This document shows, in pieces, positions 7,386 to 16,370 of a stretch of DNA of 64,000 bases. The translations under genes were made by a program, and so were the position numbers. The notes beneath the pieces are model-generated. The model ran no database searches and was not told the DNA's origin. It saw only the letters and a list, made by a program, of their open reading frames with translations. How positions within the stretch are numbered: position 1 is the stretch's first letter; each line of letters opens with the position of its first letter. The stretch is from an uncultured Oscillospiraceae bacterium. Its GTDB lineage: Bacteria; Bacillota; Clostridia; Oscillospirales; Oscillospiraceae. The stretch is taken from the NCBI GenBank assembly GCA_900754965.1, contig CAAEEO010000017.1:62001-126000 (forward strand), written 5' to 3'.

Positions 7386-8522
7386 TTATTTTTCCAAAGG
7401 CAGCAGATTCAGCTCGGTCTTGGGATCGAACAGGTGCATCAGATCGCTGCGGAATGTGAAATTCAGCGGTGAGCCATACTCGAATCCGCCTCTCTGACCT
7501 TGCTCCAGATTGGCCGTCTGCACCCGCATCACCACATCTTTTCCCGCTGCGGACACATGCAAATGGATCTCACTGCCCATCATTTCGGACACATCCACCT
7601 TGCCATGGAGCACATCGGTTCCGGACTCCTTGAGTTGGATATGCTCGGGACGAATGCCCACGATCACATCCATATCCCCCACGCCCTTGGCGCTGAGAGC
7701 CGCTGCCATATCCTTGGGCACCGGGATCACTGCCGGCTGTTTCTCTCCCACGGCAACGGTATACTCCGCGCCGTTTTTAGTCAGCTTTGCCGGGAACATA
7801 TTCATCTGCGGCATACCGATAAAGCCAGCAACAAACACATTGGCAGGATGCTCAAACACATCCTGGGGTGTGCCAATCTGCTGAATGTAACCGTCTTTCA
7901 TAATAACGATCCGGTCTGCCAGCGTCATAGCCTCGGTCTGGTCATGGGTCACGTAGACGAATGTGGTGTTGATCCGCTGACGCAGCTTGATGATCTCCGC
8001 GCGCATTTCGTTGCGGAGCTTTGCGTCCAGGTTGGAAAGCGGCTCGTCCATCAGCAGTACCTTCGGCTCCCGCACAATCGCGCGTCCAATGGCCACACGC
8101 TGCCGCTGACCACCAGAAAGGGCTTTGGGTTTCCGATCCAGATACTGGGTGATGTCCAGAATCTCCGCCGCCTCTTCGACACGACGGGCAATTTCCTCTT
8201 TGGGTACTTTCTTCAACTTCAGCGGGAATTCCATGTTCTCCCGCACAGTCATGTGGGGATACAGTGCGTAGCTCTGGAACACCATGGCGATATCCCGATC
8301 CTTGGGCTCTACATCGTTGACCAGCTTGTCGTCAATGTACAGCTCGCCCTCAGAAATTTCTTCCAGACCGGCCACCATTCGCAGGGTAGTGGATTTTCCG
8401 CAGCCGGAAGGACCGACCAACACAATGAATTCCTTATCTGCAATGTCCAAATCGAAACTATGGACAGCCGTTACTTTGTTATCGTAGATTTTTTTGATTC
8501 CTCTCAGAGAAACAGTCGACAT
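7386..8522 (-). CDS. ugpC: Sugar ABC transporter ATPase (MsmX/UgpC/MalK type)
   Basis: Cytoplasmic ATPase that energises CUT1 sugar importers. Walker A GPSGCGKST is near residue 38, the ABC signature LSGGQRQRVAIGRA near 135, Walker B VLLMDEPLSNLD near 155, and a C-terminal TOBE-type regulatory region follows, all normal for the about 378-residue family. It is the last gene of the operon encoding a matching solute-binding protein and two permeases, so it is their likely partner; MsmX-type ATPases can also serve several importers. The ATG at 8522 has no strong adjacent ribosome site and an in-frame TTG lies two codons upstream. The preceding 198-nt leader looks structured. Confidence 0.93.
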   Translation of the reverse strand: MSTVSLRGIKKIYDNKVTAVHSFDLDIADKEFIVLVGPSGCGKSTTLRMVAGLEEISEGELYIDDKLVNDVEPKDRDIAMVFQSYALYPHMTVRENMEFPLKLKKVPKEEIARRVEEAAEILDITQYLDRKPKALSGGQRQRVAIGRAIVREPKVLLMDEPLSNLDAKLRNEMRAEIIKLRQRINTTFVYVTHDQTEAMTLADRIVIMKDGYIQQIGTPQDVFEHPANVFVAGFIGMPQMNMFPAKLTKNGAEYTVAVGEKQPAVIPVPKDMAAALSAKGVGDMDVIVGIRPEHIQLKESGTDVLHGKVDVSEMMGSEIHLHVSAAGKDVVMRVQTANLEQGQRGGFEYGSPLNFTFRSDLMHLFDPKTELNLLPLEK

Positions 8523-8720
8523 ACTCAAAGCCGTAGACCCTGCGCCTCCGCTCAGGATCCTCGCAGCCGGGAGAGCAAAACTCCCGACGCTTTACGACAG
8601 GTCTCCACACTGCCGCACCGCCGGCTTGGCGGGTAGGTTCTCCTCCTTTTTGACGATCGCTCCGCCGCTATGGAAATGGAGTAGCCGGGGACGATCTGAT
8701 TAAACAGAATGGGGGATTGC
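8523..8720 (-). promoter_or_regulatory. Structured 198-nt intercistronic leader before ugpC
   Basis: No gene is visible here. On the minus strand an AAAAAGGAGGAGAA ribosome-site-like sequence lies about 120 nt before the ugpC start with no start codon beside it. Three consecutive hairpins follow: CCGCC/GGCGG, CGGGAG/CTCCCG and GATCCTG/CAGGGTC. The last holds GGAGG in its loop. The layout suggests post-transcriptional control or mRNA processing between nagA and ugpC; no known riboswitch consensus was recognised. Confidence 0.4.
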
Positions 8721-9854
8721 TTATTGGGCCAAGACCTTGCCCCGCTGCACAACGGCCCGCAGGGAGAGATCTTCTTTGTTCAGCAGCACCAGAGTGGCCT
8801 CTTTGCCCTCTTCCAAGCCGCCCAACCGCTCCTGTACGCCCAGCGCTCTGGCCGGGTTGCAGGAAGAGGCGCGCACCGCGTCCTCCAACGGGATTCCAAA
8901 AGATACCGCCTGCCGCAGGCAGCCCATCAGACTGGTCACAGAACCGGCCAGCGTGTTGGGATCGTCTGCCATCGTTGCGCGGTTGCCATGGACCACGATT
9001 TCCTGCCCGCCGAAAGGATACTTTCCGTCCGGCATCCCCGTTGCCCGCAGGGAATCGGAAATCAGCAGCACCCGATCCGCGCCAAACAGTCCGAACACCA
9101 CCCGAACCACACTGGGGTGAATGTGGATGCCGTCGCAAATCAGTTCTACAAGCACATCTTTGTGGTCAAATGCTGCGCCCACAACGCCGGGAGCCCGGTG
9201 GGTAAAGGGCGGCATGGCATTGAACAGATGGGTCGCCTGTCTGGCACCCGCCGCATAAGCGGCGCTGGCCGTGTCATAGTCCGCCGTGGTATGGCCCAGA
9301 GAAACGGTGACGCCCTCCTCTTCAGCACGACGGATGAACTCCATAGAACCGGGCTGTTCCGGCGCAATGGTCACCAGTTTGACCAGTCCCTCGCCCTGCT
9401 CTTGCAGGCGATGGAGCATCTCCGGGTCCGGGTCGTGGAGGAATGCCTCATTCTGAGCGCCTTTCTTTGCCTTGCACAGGAACGGTCCCTCCAGATTGAT
9501 GCCCACCAGTTCCGCACCGGAACGGGATTCCCTCCGGTGACGGGCCGCATTGGCACAAATCTTCGTCAGCTGCTCTTCCGGCAGGGTCATTCCCGCCGGG
9601 CAGATGGCCGTCACACCCTGAGACAGCTCGTACTCCGCCATGGCCTGCAGGCCGTCCTGAGTCGCATCGCTAAAGTCCTCACCCACGCAGCCGTGGAAAT
9701 GCAGGTCGATCAGTCCTGGGATCACATAGCAATTTTCGGCATCCAGAATTTCCTGGTCGCCGCTTTGCGCCGTGATCACACCGTCTGTAGTGCAAAGCTC
9801 CCGCGCCACAAAGCCATTTTTTTCGTCAAAGACCAATCCACCGGTTATCCGCAT
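8721..9854 (-). CDS. nagA: N-acetylglucosamine-6-phosphate deacetylase
   Basis: Hydrolyses GlcNAc-6-phosphate to glucosamine-6-phosphate and acetate. Amidohydrolase features are in order: metal-site DLHFHG near residue 49, NLEGPF near residue 120, SLGHTTA near residue 185, HLFNAMPPF near residue 207, and the catalytic Asp region ISDSLRATG near residue 265. At 377 residues it has normal length. Its ATG overlaps the end of nagB by 10 bases, so the two are translationally coupled, and it sits in the sialic acid operon where its product feeds NagB. Confidence 0.96.
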   Translation of the reverse strand: MRITGGLVFDEKNGFVARELCTTDGVITAQSGDQEILDAENCYVIPGLIDLHFHGCVGEDFSDATQDGLQAMAEYELSQGVTAICPAGMTLPEEQLTKICANAARHRRESRSGAELVGINLEGPFLCKAKKGAQNEAFLHDPDPEMLHRLQEQGEGLVKLVTIAPEQPGSMEFIRRAEEEGVTVSLGHTTADYDTASAAYAAGARQATHLFNAMPPFTHRAPGVVGAAFDHKDVLVELICDGIHIHPSVVRVVFGLFGADRVLLISDSLRATGMPDGKYPFGGQEIVVHGNRATMADDPNTLAGSVTSLMGCLRQAVSFGIPLEDAVRASSCNPARALGVQERLGGLEEGKEATLVLLNKEDLSLRAVVQRGKVLAQ

Positions 9855-10600
9855 AGGAATCCCTCGCGATCGGTCAGCTTGCTCAGTGCGGCCTCGTCAC
9901 CCACCAGGACCACATCACCGTGGAGCTGGAGAATAGAGGCGGGGCAGTCAGGGGTAATGGGGCCGCAGAACGCCCGGTAAATGGCGTCTGCCTTGTCCTC
10001 CCCACTGGCGATCAGCAGGATACGCCGGGCAGACATGATGCAGCCGATGCCCATGGTCAATGCCTGACGGGGCACATCTTTCTCACTGGCGAAGAACCGG
10101 GAGTTTGCCTGAATGGTGCTCTCGGTCAGATCGACCACATGCGTTTCCTTCACAAAGCTGTCACTGGGTTCATTGAAACCAATGTGACCGTTCCGTCCCA
10201 GACCCAGCAGCTGCAGATCTGCACCGCCCAGTTCCTGAACCAGTTTGTCGTACCGGGCACACTCTGCCTCGGGATCTGTGGCCAAACCGTCCGGCACATG
10301 GGTATTTTTCACATCGATGTCAATGTGATCGAACAGGTTGGTATTCATGAAATACCGATAACTCTGATCGTGGGTCGGTGCCAGACCTTTATACTCGTCC
10401 AGGTTCACGGTACGCACTTCTTTGAAACTCAAGTCCCCTTGCTGGTTCCACGCAGCCAGCTGCTTGTAGGTTCCCACCGGTGTAGACCCGGTGGCCAGAC
10501 CCAGCACACAGGCCGGGTTACGAATCACCTCTGCGGCGATCAGATGAGCTGCACGGCGGCTCATGGCCGCATAATCGGTTTCCTGATAGATCCTCGTCAC
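9845..10600 (-). CDS. nagB: Glucosamine-6-phosphate deaminase
   Basis: Converts glucosamine-6-phosphate to fructose-6-phosphate and ammonia, the entry of amino sugars into glycolysis. GLATGSTPVGTY near residue 34 binds the phosphate, and GLGRNGHIGFNEP near residue 130 is the NagB signature. At about 251 residues it is standard. The start is taken as GTG at 10600 because AAGGAGT lies nine bases upstream; an ATG eight codons earlier would place the ribosome site inside the coding sequence. It lies between nanA and nagA. Confidence 0.96.
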   Translation of the reverse strand: MTRIYQETDYAAMSRRAAHLIAAEVIRNPACVLGLATGSTPVGTYKQLAAWNQQGDLSFKEVRTVNLDEYKGLAPTHDQSYRYFMNTNLFDHIDIDVKNTHVPDGLATDPEAECARYDKLVQELGGADLQLLGLGRNGHIGFNEPSDSFVKETHVVDLTESTIQANSRFFASEKDVPRQALTMGIGCIMSARRILLIASGEDKADAIYRAFCGPITPDCPASILQLHGDVVLVGDEAALSKLTDREGFLCG

Positions 10601-10627
10601 TTGTGAATACTCCTTTCTTCTCACCGC

Positions 10628-11542
10628 TCAGCAGAACTCCGCGATGGCCGCGTCGATCTGTTCTATGGCCTCCTGCACGATGGGCAGGTCACTTTCTTCC
10701 AGCGCAGGCAGCGGTTTCCGAACGGAACCGATATTCAATCCTCTGCGTTTCAGAATCTCTTTCATCACAGCGTAGAGGTTGCCCTTTGCACCGCACATGG
10801 TGTAAATGATATGGCAGACTTTGTGCTGCACCTTTGTTGCCTTTTTGATCTCGCCGCTGTTGTACAGCTCGTAGATCTTCAGGAACAGCTCCGGCATCAC
10901 AGCGTAAGTTCCACCGATGCCGCCGGTTGCGCCCATAGCCAGACCGGAAACGAACTGCTCATCCGGTCCGTTCATGACCACGAATTCCGGGCCGCCCACT
11001 TCTTCCCAAAGCTCAATATCCTGGGTAGGCATGGAGGAGTTCTTCACGCCGATCACCTTGGGATTTTTCCGCATGGTCTCCAACAGGGACTGGGTCAGAG
11101 AAACGCCTGCCAACTGAGGGATATTATAGATGATGAAATCGGTATTGGGTGCCGCTGCGGAAATATCATTCCAGTAGCCGGCAATCCCGTGGGGAGGCAG
11201 GTGGAAGTAGATCGGGGGAATGGCGGCAATGGCATCTACGCCAAGGCTCTCGGCATGACGCGCCAATTCCTGGGAATCGGCTGTGTTGTTGCACGCCACA
11301 TGGGCGATGATCGTCATCTTTCCGCCCACTTCCTGCATTACATTTTCCAGAATGATCTTCCGTTCCTCTACGCTCTGATAAATGCACTCGCCGGAAGAAC
11401 CGCCCACATACAGGCCCTGCACCCCTTTGTTCAACAGGTACTTTGCCAGCGCACGGGTTCTCTCCGGACTGACGGAACCGTCCTCTTCATAGCAAGCGTA
11501 AAACGCAGGGAACACACCCTGAAATTTGGTAATATCTGACAT
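10628..11542 (-). CDS. nanA: N-acetylneuraminate lyase
   Basis: Cleaves sialic acid (Neu5Ac) to N-acetylmannosamine and pyruvate through a Schiff base. The dihydrodipicolinate synthase/NAL fold is clear: pyruvate-binding GGSSGE near residue 48, IIYNIPQLAG with the catalytic tyrosine near residue 138, and IGVKNSS with the Schiff-base lysine near residue 165. Length is 304 residues. DapA is an alternative within this superfamily, but the operon with NagA, NagB, a 2-epimerase and a sugar importer strongly favours sialate lyase. AAAGGA precedes the ATG. Confidence 0.9.
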   Translation of the reverse strand: MSDITKFQGVFPAFYACYEEDGSVSPERTRALAKYLLNKGVQGLYVGGSSGECIYQSVEERKIILENVMQEVGGKMTIIAHVACNNTADSQELARHAESLGVDAIAAIPPIYFHLPPHGIAGYWNDISAAAPNTDFIIYNIPQLAGVSLTQSLLETMRKNPKVIGVKNSSMPTQDIELWEEVGGPEFVVMNGPDEQFVSGLAMGATGGIGGTYAVMPELFLKIYELYNSGEIKKATKVQHKVCHIIYTMCGAKGNLYAVMKEILKRRGLNIGSVRKPLPALEESDLPIVQEAIEQIDAAIAEFC

Positions 11543-11577
11543 GATTTAATTCCTTTCTTGTGAAAAACCGCCGGGGA

Positions 11578-12507
11578 TCAACCCTTAACGGCACCCATGG
11601 TGATACCTTTGGTGAAGTATTTCTGGAATGCAAAGAACACGATCAGGATGGGGATCGCTGCCATCGCCGCTCCGGCCATAATCAGACCGAAGTCCGTGGA
11701 GTTCTCACCCTGCATCTTCGCAATACCCAAGGAGATGGTCAGCGTATCCGTGCTGTTGAGCATGATCAGCTGCATGAAATAGTCGTTCCAGGAGTTGATG
11801 AAGGTGAAGATTGCCAGCGCGCCGATGCCCGGTTTGATCATGGGCAGTGCAATCTTGCTGAATGTCTTCCACTCTCCCGCACCGTCAATGCGCGACGCCT
11901 CCAAGATTTCCCCTGGAATGCCCTCTGAGAACTGTTTCATCAAAAAGACGCCGAAGGGCCAGCCCACAATGGGGAAAATGACCGACCAGAGGGTATTTGA
12001 CAATTCCAAACTGGCCATTTCCCGCACCAACGGGATCACGATCACCTGTTTCGGCAACGCCATCGCGCACACAATCAGCGTGAACACAATGGCTCTGCCC
12101 CGGAATCGTTTCTTTGCCAGTGCATATCCGGCCATGGCCGCAGTGATGCAGGTCAGAATCATAGCACTGACCGCCATGACCACGGTGTTCAGCAGCCAGC
12201 GGAACGCTGCAGGTGCCATCGGCCCTTTAGACAGTATGATACTCTCTCCGTTGGCGGTGAAGTAGTGACTGAAAGGCACAGAAATTTCCCACAACGGGGC
12301 GCTACGCTTGGAGAACAGCGTCTCAAAGTTACGCATCGTCCACTCCGACGGCCACCATTCCGGTTCTGCCGCGTTAATCGCGCCGGGTGTCTTGAATGCA
12401 CCGGTAATCAGCCAGTACAGAGGGAAGGTGAACAGGATCGCCAAAATGATGATGACGATCACGGAGATCACTTTATACGGCGTAGTACGCTCAATATTTG
12501 ATTTCAT
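11578..12507 (-). CDS. Carbohydrate ABC transporter permease (MalG type)
   Basis: Integral membrane subunit of a CUT1 importer, about 309 residues with six predicted helices. The EAA loop that contacts the ATPase reads EILEASRIDGAGEWKTFSKI near residue 200, and the C-terminus ends in the common FFAFQKYFTKGITMGAVKG type. It follows its partner permease after 15 bases and precedes nanA. Substrate, probably sialic acid, is inferred from the operon only. Confidence 0.92.
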   Translation of the reverse strand: MKSNIERTTPYKVISVIVIIILAILFTFPLYWLITGAFKTPGAINAAEPEWWPSEWTMRNFETLFSKRSAPLWEISVPFSHYFTANGESIILSKGPMAPAAFRWLLNTVVMAVSAMILTCITAAMAGYALAKKRFRGRAIVFTLIVCAMALPKQVIVIPLVREMASLELSNTLWSVIFPIVGWPFGVFLMKQFSEGIPGEILEASRIDGAGEWKTFSKIALPMIKPGIGALAIFTFINSWNDYFMQLIMLNSTDTLTISLGIAKMQGENSTDFGLIMAGAAMAAIPILIVFFAFQKYFTKGITMGAVKG

Positions 12508-12522
12508 TCTCTCCGCACCCCC

Positions 12523-13431
12523 TTATTCTGTCTTGGCAACTTTAAACTGGATGGCCGACAACACCGCAATGATGATTGCCAGGACTACGCCCATCGCGTT
12601 GGCATATCCGTAGTCATACAGCTTAAAGCATGTGTAATAAATGTAATACATAATCGTGTCTGTACTGTGTTCCGGTCCGCCGGATGTCAACAGTTGGATC
12701 AGGGCAAAGCACTGGAAACTGTTGATGGTGGTGATGACCAGAATGTACAGAGTGGTCGGCATGATCTGCGGCCACTTGATTTTCCAGAACACCTGCATAC
12801 TGTTGGCGCCATCCACCTGTGCCGCCTCTACCAGGGACTGATCCACATTCCCCAGCGCAGACACATACAGCACGATGGGCTGACCCACAGAAGTCGTGAA
12901 CAGAATCAAAATGATGCACATCAGTGCAAAGGGCTCTTCGCCGAGCCAGTTGATGTTATTTTCCATCACACCGGTGGAGGTGCCGATGTAATTGAAAATA
13001 CCATAATATTTGTTGAACATCCACTTCCACACCACGGTGACCGCCACGGAACCGGTGATGACCGGCAGATAGAAGATCACACGGAAAGCGGAACATGCCC
13101 AATCCCGCAGCTTATAGATGCAGGAAGCCACCCACAGGGAGAAAATACAGGTCGCCGGAACGGAGACCACAACGATGATAAATGTGTTTTTCAACGCCCG
13201 CATGAAAATCGGATCTTTGAACAGAGCCGCATAATTCTGCAGACCGACAAAAACATCCTGCACATCTTTTCCCATGGTGGAGTCAAACAAGCTGGTATAC
13301 ACGCACATGATCATGGGATAGATCACAAACGTGATAAAGAAAAACAGGCTGGGCAGCATGAAAAGGTAGCCGGCAATGGTCTCCCGTCGAGCCAAAGCCC
13401 GGCTCATGCCAGAAGTCGCTCTACTTGACAA
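12523..13431 (-). CDS. Carbohydrate ABC transporter permease (MalF type)
   Basis: Second transmembrane subunit of the CUT1 importer, about 302 residues. The EAA loop is SLVEAAQVDGANSMQVFWKI near residue 197. A TTG start at 13431 is chosen because AGGAG sits nine bases before it; the next ATG, eight codons later, has no ribosome site. It is separated from the solute-binding protein gene by 137 bases holding a strong stem-loop that probably lowers permease expression relative to the binding protein. Confidence 0.9.
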   Translation of the reverse strand: MSSRATSGMSRALARRETIAGYLFMLPSLFFFITFVIYPMIMCVYTSLFDSTMGKDVQDVFVGLQNYAALFKDPIFMRALKNTFIIVVVSVPATCIFSLWVASCIYKLRDWACSAFRVIFYLPVITGSVAVTVVWKWMFNKYYGIFNYIGTSTGVMENNINWLGEEPFALMCIILILFTTSVGQPIVLYVSALGNVDQSLVEAAQVDGANSMQVFWKIKWPQIMPTTLYILVITTINSFQCFALIQLLTSGGPEHSTDTIMYYIYYTCFKLYDYGYANAMGVVLAIIIAVLSAIQFKVAKTE

Positions 13432-13504
13432 AAATCACCACTCCTCTCTCAAATTTCAAAGGCCGAAGACCCTATGCCTTGGTCTATCCGGCCAGGTGTG
13501 GAAA

Positions 13505-13536
13505 CACCCTCCCCGCACGATCACGCGGGGAGGGTG
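13505..13536 (-). terminator. Intercistronic stem-loop, probable partial terminator/mRNA stabiliser
   Basis: CACCCTCCCCGC (13505-13516) and GCGGGGAGGGTG (13525-13536) form a perfect 12-bp GC-rich stem with an 8-nt loop, followed on the minus strand only by TTT. Placed between the binding protein and permease genes, it fits the malE-malF type of differential expression. Confidence 0.75.
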
Positions 13537-13568
13537 CGAATTTCCCTTAGACTTGTTCAGACAATGCC

Positions 13569-14873
13569 TTACTTTGCAGATTCTGCTGCAGCATTTGCAG
13601 TTGCCACGAAGTCATCCATAGCAGCCTGGACTTCCTTGGAGCCGTTGCCAATAGCCTGCAGTTCGTTCCACCATGCGGTACGAGCCTCAGTCCAACCCAG
13701 AGTGATCTGGTAGTAGTCGCCCATGTAGGGAACCAGCATACCGTACTCGGTCATCAGCTCGTCGCCCTCGTACATGCCTTCCACTTCGCGAGTGGGCCAG
13801 TAGCTGGTGGCCTCAACGGTCTTAGCATACTGAGCGTCATCACCGGTCATGAACTGGATGAAGGTCTTTGCAGCCTCAATCTTGGCCTCGTCGCCATTAT
13901 CGAACACACCAAAGCCCCAGATGCCGCCGTCCAGGACGGGAGCATTGCCTTCCTTAGTGGGGAATGCCATGGGGAAGATGTCGAACTGAGCGGTCTGACC
14001 AGCAGTTTCGCTCTTTTCCTGAGCGACGTTCCAGCAGGTAGCCATTGCCAGAGTGCCGTTGCAGAACAGCATCAGCTCGTCGCCGCCAACGATAGCGGGG
14101 TCAAACTCGATGCCTTCCATGGACTTCAGCAGCTCCAGAGCCTCGACCATCTCGGGGCTGTTGGCCACATACTCGGTGTGCTCTTCATTGGCAAATCTGC
14201 CGCCGAACAGGTTCCGGATCAGAGCGCGGTTGCCCTGGTCGCCGCCCTGGCCGCCGCAGAACACGACGCCAACAGTCTTGCCGGTGTAGTCATACACAGC
14301 CTGAACAGCCTTCACGAAGTTGTCGGTGGTCCAGGTGTGGGTCTCTTCGTCGATGTACTGCCATGCGCCTGCTTCCTCAAACAGGTCACGGTTGATGGCC
14401 ATGCAGTGTGCAGTCTGGCACACGGGCAGCTCGTACACAGCGCCAGCAGCGTTGGTGCAGGATGCCACAGTGGCCTCGTAAGTATTCTCGGGAACCAGAT
14501 CAGCCAGGTCTACCAGGTAGCCCTTGGCACCCCAGTTGGCGATCAGACGCTCGGGGCCTTCGAAGATCACATCGGGAGCCGTGCCGGCCTCGATGGCGGT
14601 GTTGACTGTGTCGTCACCGTTGGTGTAGTCCAGATACTGGACGGTCACGCTGATTTCAGGATGCTCAGCATTGAACGCAGCGATCAGCTCGTTGACCACA
14701 GACTCATTTGCCATGTTGCCCACAGGGTAAGTAGCAAATGTGATGCTGGTAGTCGCAGCCTCGGTCCCGGGATCCGTGGTTTCGGGTTCTTTCTCCTCGC
14801 CACCGCCGCAGGCAGCCAGGGTGAACACCATAGCCAGGGCCAGGACCAGTGCAAGAATTCTTTTCAGTTTCAT
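13569..14873 (-). CDS. Sugar ABC transporter solute-binding lipoprotein
   Basis: Extracellular substrate receptor of the importer, 434 residues, family 1 solute-binding type. The signal peptide ends in the lipobox LAAC at about residues 18-21, followed by a Gly/Glu/Pro/Thr-rich linker, so it is a lipoprotein tethered to the outer face of the membrane. FEGPERLIANWG and GDELMLFCNGTLAMATCWN resemble the SBP1 core. It is the first gene of the operon with its own strong promoter and a good AGGAGGA site. Sialic acid as ligand is inferred from NanA, NagA and NagB downstream. Confidence 0.92.
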   Translation of the reverse strand: MKLKRILALVLALAMVFTLAACGGGEEKEPETTDPGTEAATTSITFATYPVGNMANESVVNELIAAFNAEHPEISVTVQYLDYTNGDDTVNTAIEAGTAPDVIFEGPERLIANWGAKGYLVDLADLVPENTYEATVASCTNAAGAVYELPVCQTAHCMAINRDLFEEAGAWQYIDEETHTWTTDNFVKAVQAVYDYTGKTVGVVFCGGQGGDQGNRALIRNLFGGRFANEEHTEYVANSPEMVEALELLKSMEGIEFDPAIVGGDELMLFCNGTLAMATCWNVAQEKSETAGQTAQFDIFPMAFPTKEGNAPVLDGGIWGFGVFDNGDEAKIEAAKTFIQFMTGDDAQYAKTVEATSYWPTREVEGMYEGDELMTEYGMLVPYMGDYYQITLGWTEARTAWWNELQAIGNGSKEVQAAMDDFVATANAAAESAK

Positions 14874-14913
14874 GTTCGTCCTCCTCTAAAAATGTCGTGA
14901 AATTTGCACCGAT

Positions 14914-14936
14914 GTATAGACATAATTTTGTCATAC
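14914..14936 (-). promoter_or_regulatory. Candidate operator in the SBP leader
   Basis: An imperfect inverted repeat (GTATAGACA / TGTCATAC, extending to ATGTAT/ATACAT outside) lies between the -10 box and the start codon of the binding protein gene. A repressor there would block the sialic acid operon. No regulator gene is in the window, so its identity (GntR or RpiR type) is unknown. Confidence 0.45.
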
Positions 14937-14957
14937 ATTCGGAACTGTACTGTGCAT

Positions 14958-14987
14958 ATTATACAATCCGTTTTTGGCCATTGTCAA
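14958..14987 (-). promoter_or_regulatory. Main promoter of the sialic acid operon
   Basis: Consensus TTGACA (14982-14987) with an 18-bp spacer to consensus TATAAT (14958-14963) on the minus strand, about 85 bp before the solute-binding protein ATG. It lies between the 2-epimerase gene and the operon, so the epimerase is transcribed separately or reads through. Confidence 0.85.
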
Positions 14988-15164
14988 GTTGTTTGTGTGG
15001 AAAAGCCACAAACCGTCAATATACCTTAAAAACCGTTCAAAATCTTGTAAAATGTTTCCTTTTTGTCATCGAAAAAACCGATGGAAATCGTGCAAAAAGC
15101 AGGATTTCCACCGGTTTTCTTCATTGTGGAGAGCTGCCTTTCCCAGAAATACACCGCCGGGCGG

Positions 15165-16370
15165 TCACTTCTCCAACAGCTGTCCCAACATCCCGTCACA
15201 CATAATAAGTGCTCTGGGCAGATGGAAGGGACCCTTGAAGGTAGAGCCCTTGGTACTGGGCTGGGTGGGCAATCCATCCCGCCGCAGATAGCCGTACCAC
15301 TCTCCGTACTCAGGGTCGGCAAAATGCTCTTTGCAGTAGGCGATCACTTTTTCAAACCACTGGAAATATTTTTCATCTCCGGTATCCCGATACAGCATCA
15401 GGGAGGCGATCATGATCTCATTGTGGGGCCACCACAGTTTCATGTCATGTTCGTATGCCTCAGGCGGTTTGCCCAGGCAGTCGATGAAGTACAGCAGTCC
15501 GCCGTATTCCTGATCCCAGCCTGCCTCGATGGCCCAATCGAAAATTTGTGCCGCTTTCTGCACCAGTTCCTGATCGCCGGTACGCTTTGCGTGCTCCAGC
15601 AGGAACCAGACGCCTTCGATATCGTGGCCGGGATTCACCGTGCGGCCCTCGGTGTAGTACAGCCGGGGGGTGCCGTCCTCTGCCACATTTTCCAACACAC
15701 ATTTCAGCTCGGGATGGACATGGTACTTGAAAATTTCATCCACGCTCTGCTGCGCCCGCTGTTCATACAGTTCTTTCCGCTCCGGGTCCACCCTCAGCAT
15801 GGTACCGGTAACATTCAAAATGATCATCGGCAGACCGAATGCCCGGCCCGTCCGGGTCTCGGGAATGGTCTTGGGTCCCAGTCCGGCAGGATCTTCCGCG
15901 CCGTGGCTCAAATCCCAGTACAGGTCATAGGCCCAGCGCGCCCGTTTCAGGTGCTCCTCTTCCCCGGTCACACCGTAGTATTCCGCGTTGGCCAGGGCAT
16001 AAAATGCCTCAGAGAAATAATACCGCCGCTGACGCAGGGGCTGTCCCTCGGCCGTCACAGTGAAATACAGGCGGTTTTCCGCATGGGGATTCCGGCAATG
16101 CTCCTCCAGAAAATCAATACAGCTCTTGGAGGCCGCCAGCCACTCCTCTTTCACGCCGTACACATGGCACAGATAGGCAAACATCCAGCCGCATCGGCCC
16201 TGCATCCAGACGCTCTTATCCGTGGAATAGATCTCACCTTTCCGATCCAGGCAGGTATATACCCCACCATTGACCGGGTCCATGCCGTTTTTCAGCCAGA
16301 AGTTGACGCTGGCATCCAGTTCGCTCTCAATCCAGTCCCGATAGGACTGCAAAGTCGCTTTTTCTACCAT
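15165..16370 (-). CDS. N-acylglucosamine 2-epimerase
   Basis: Interconverts N-acetylmannosamine and N-acetylglucosamine, the step linking NanA to the GlcNAc branch. The AGE-family (alpha/alpha)6-barrel signatures are visible: NGGVYTCLDRKG near residue 28, KSVWMQGRCGWMFA near residue 47, RLYYTEGRTVNPGHDIEG near residue 234 and the WWPHNE segment near residue 309. At 401 residues it is typical. Start ATG has GGGAGG nine bases upstream; the longer frame to 16493 overlaps the promoter. Cellobiose 2-epimerase is a family alternative, disfavoured by the operon. Confidence 0.88.
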   Translation of the reverse strand: MVEKATLQSYRDWIESELDASVNFWLKNGMDPVNGGVYTCLDRKGEIYSTDKSVWMQGRCGWMFAYLCHVYGVKEEWLAASKSCIDFLEEHCRNPHAENRLYFTVTAEGQPLRQRRYYFSEAFYALANAEYYGVTGEEEHLKRARWAYDLYWDLSHGAEDPAGLGPKTIPETRTGRAFGLPMIILNVTGTMLRVDPERKELYEQRAQQSVDEIFKYHVHPELKCVLENVAEDGTPRLYYTEGRTVNPGHDIEGVWFLLEHAKRTGDQELVQKAAQIFDWAIEAGWDQEYGGLLYFIDCLGKPPEAYEHDMKLWWPHNEIMIASLMLYRDTGDEKYFQWFEKVIAYCKEHFADPEYGEWYGYLRRDGLPTQPSTKGSTFKGPFHLPRALIMCDGMLGQLLEK

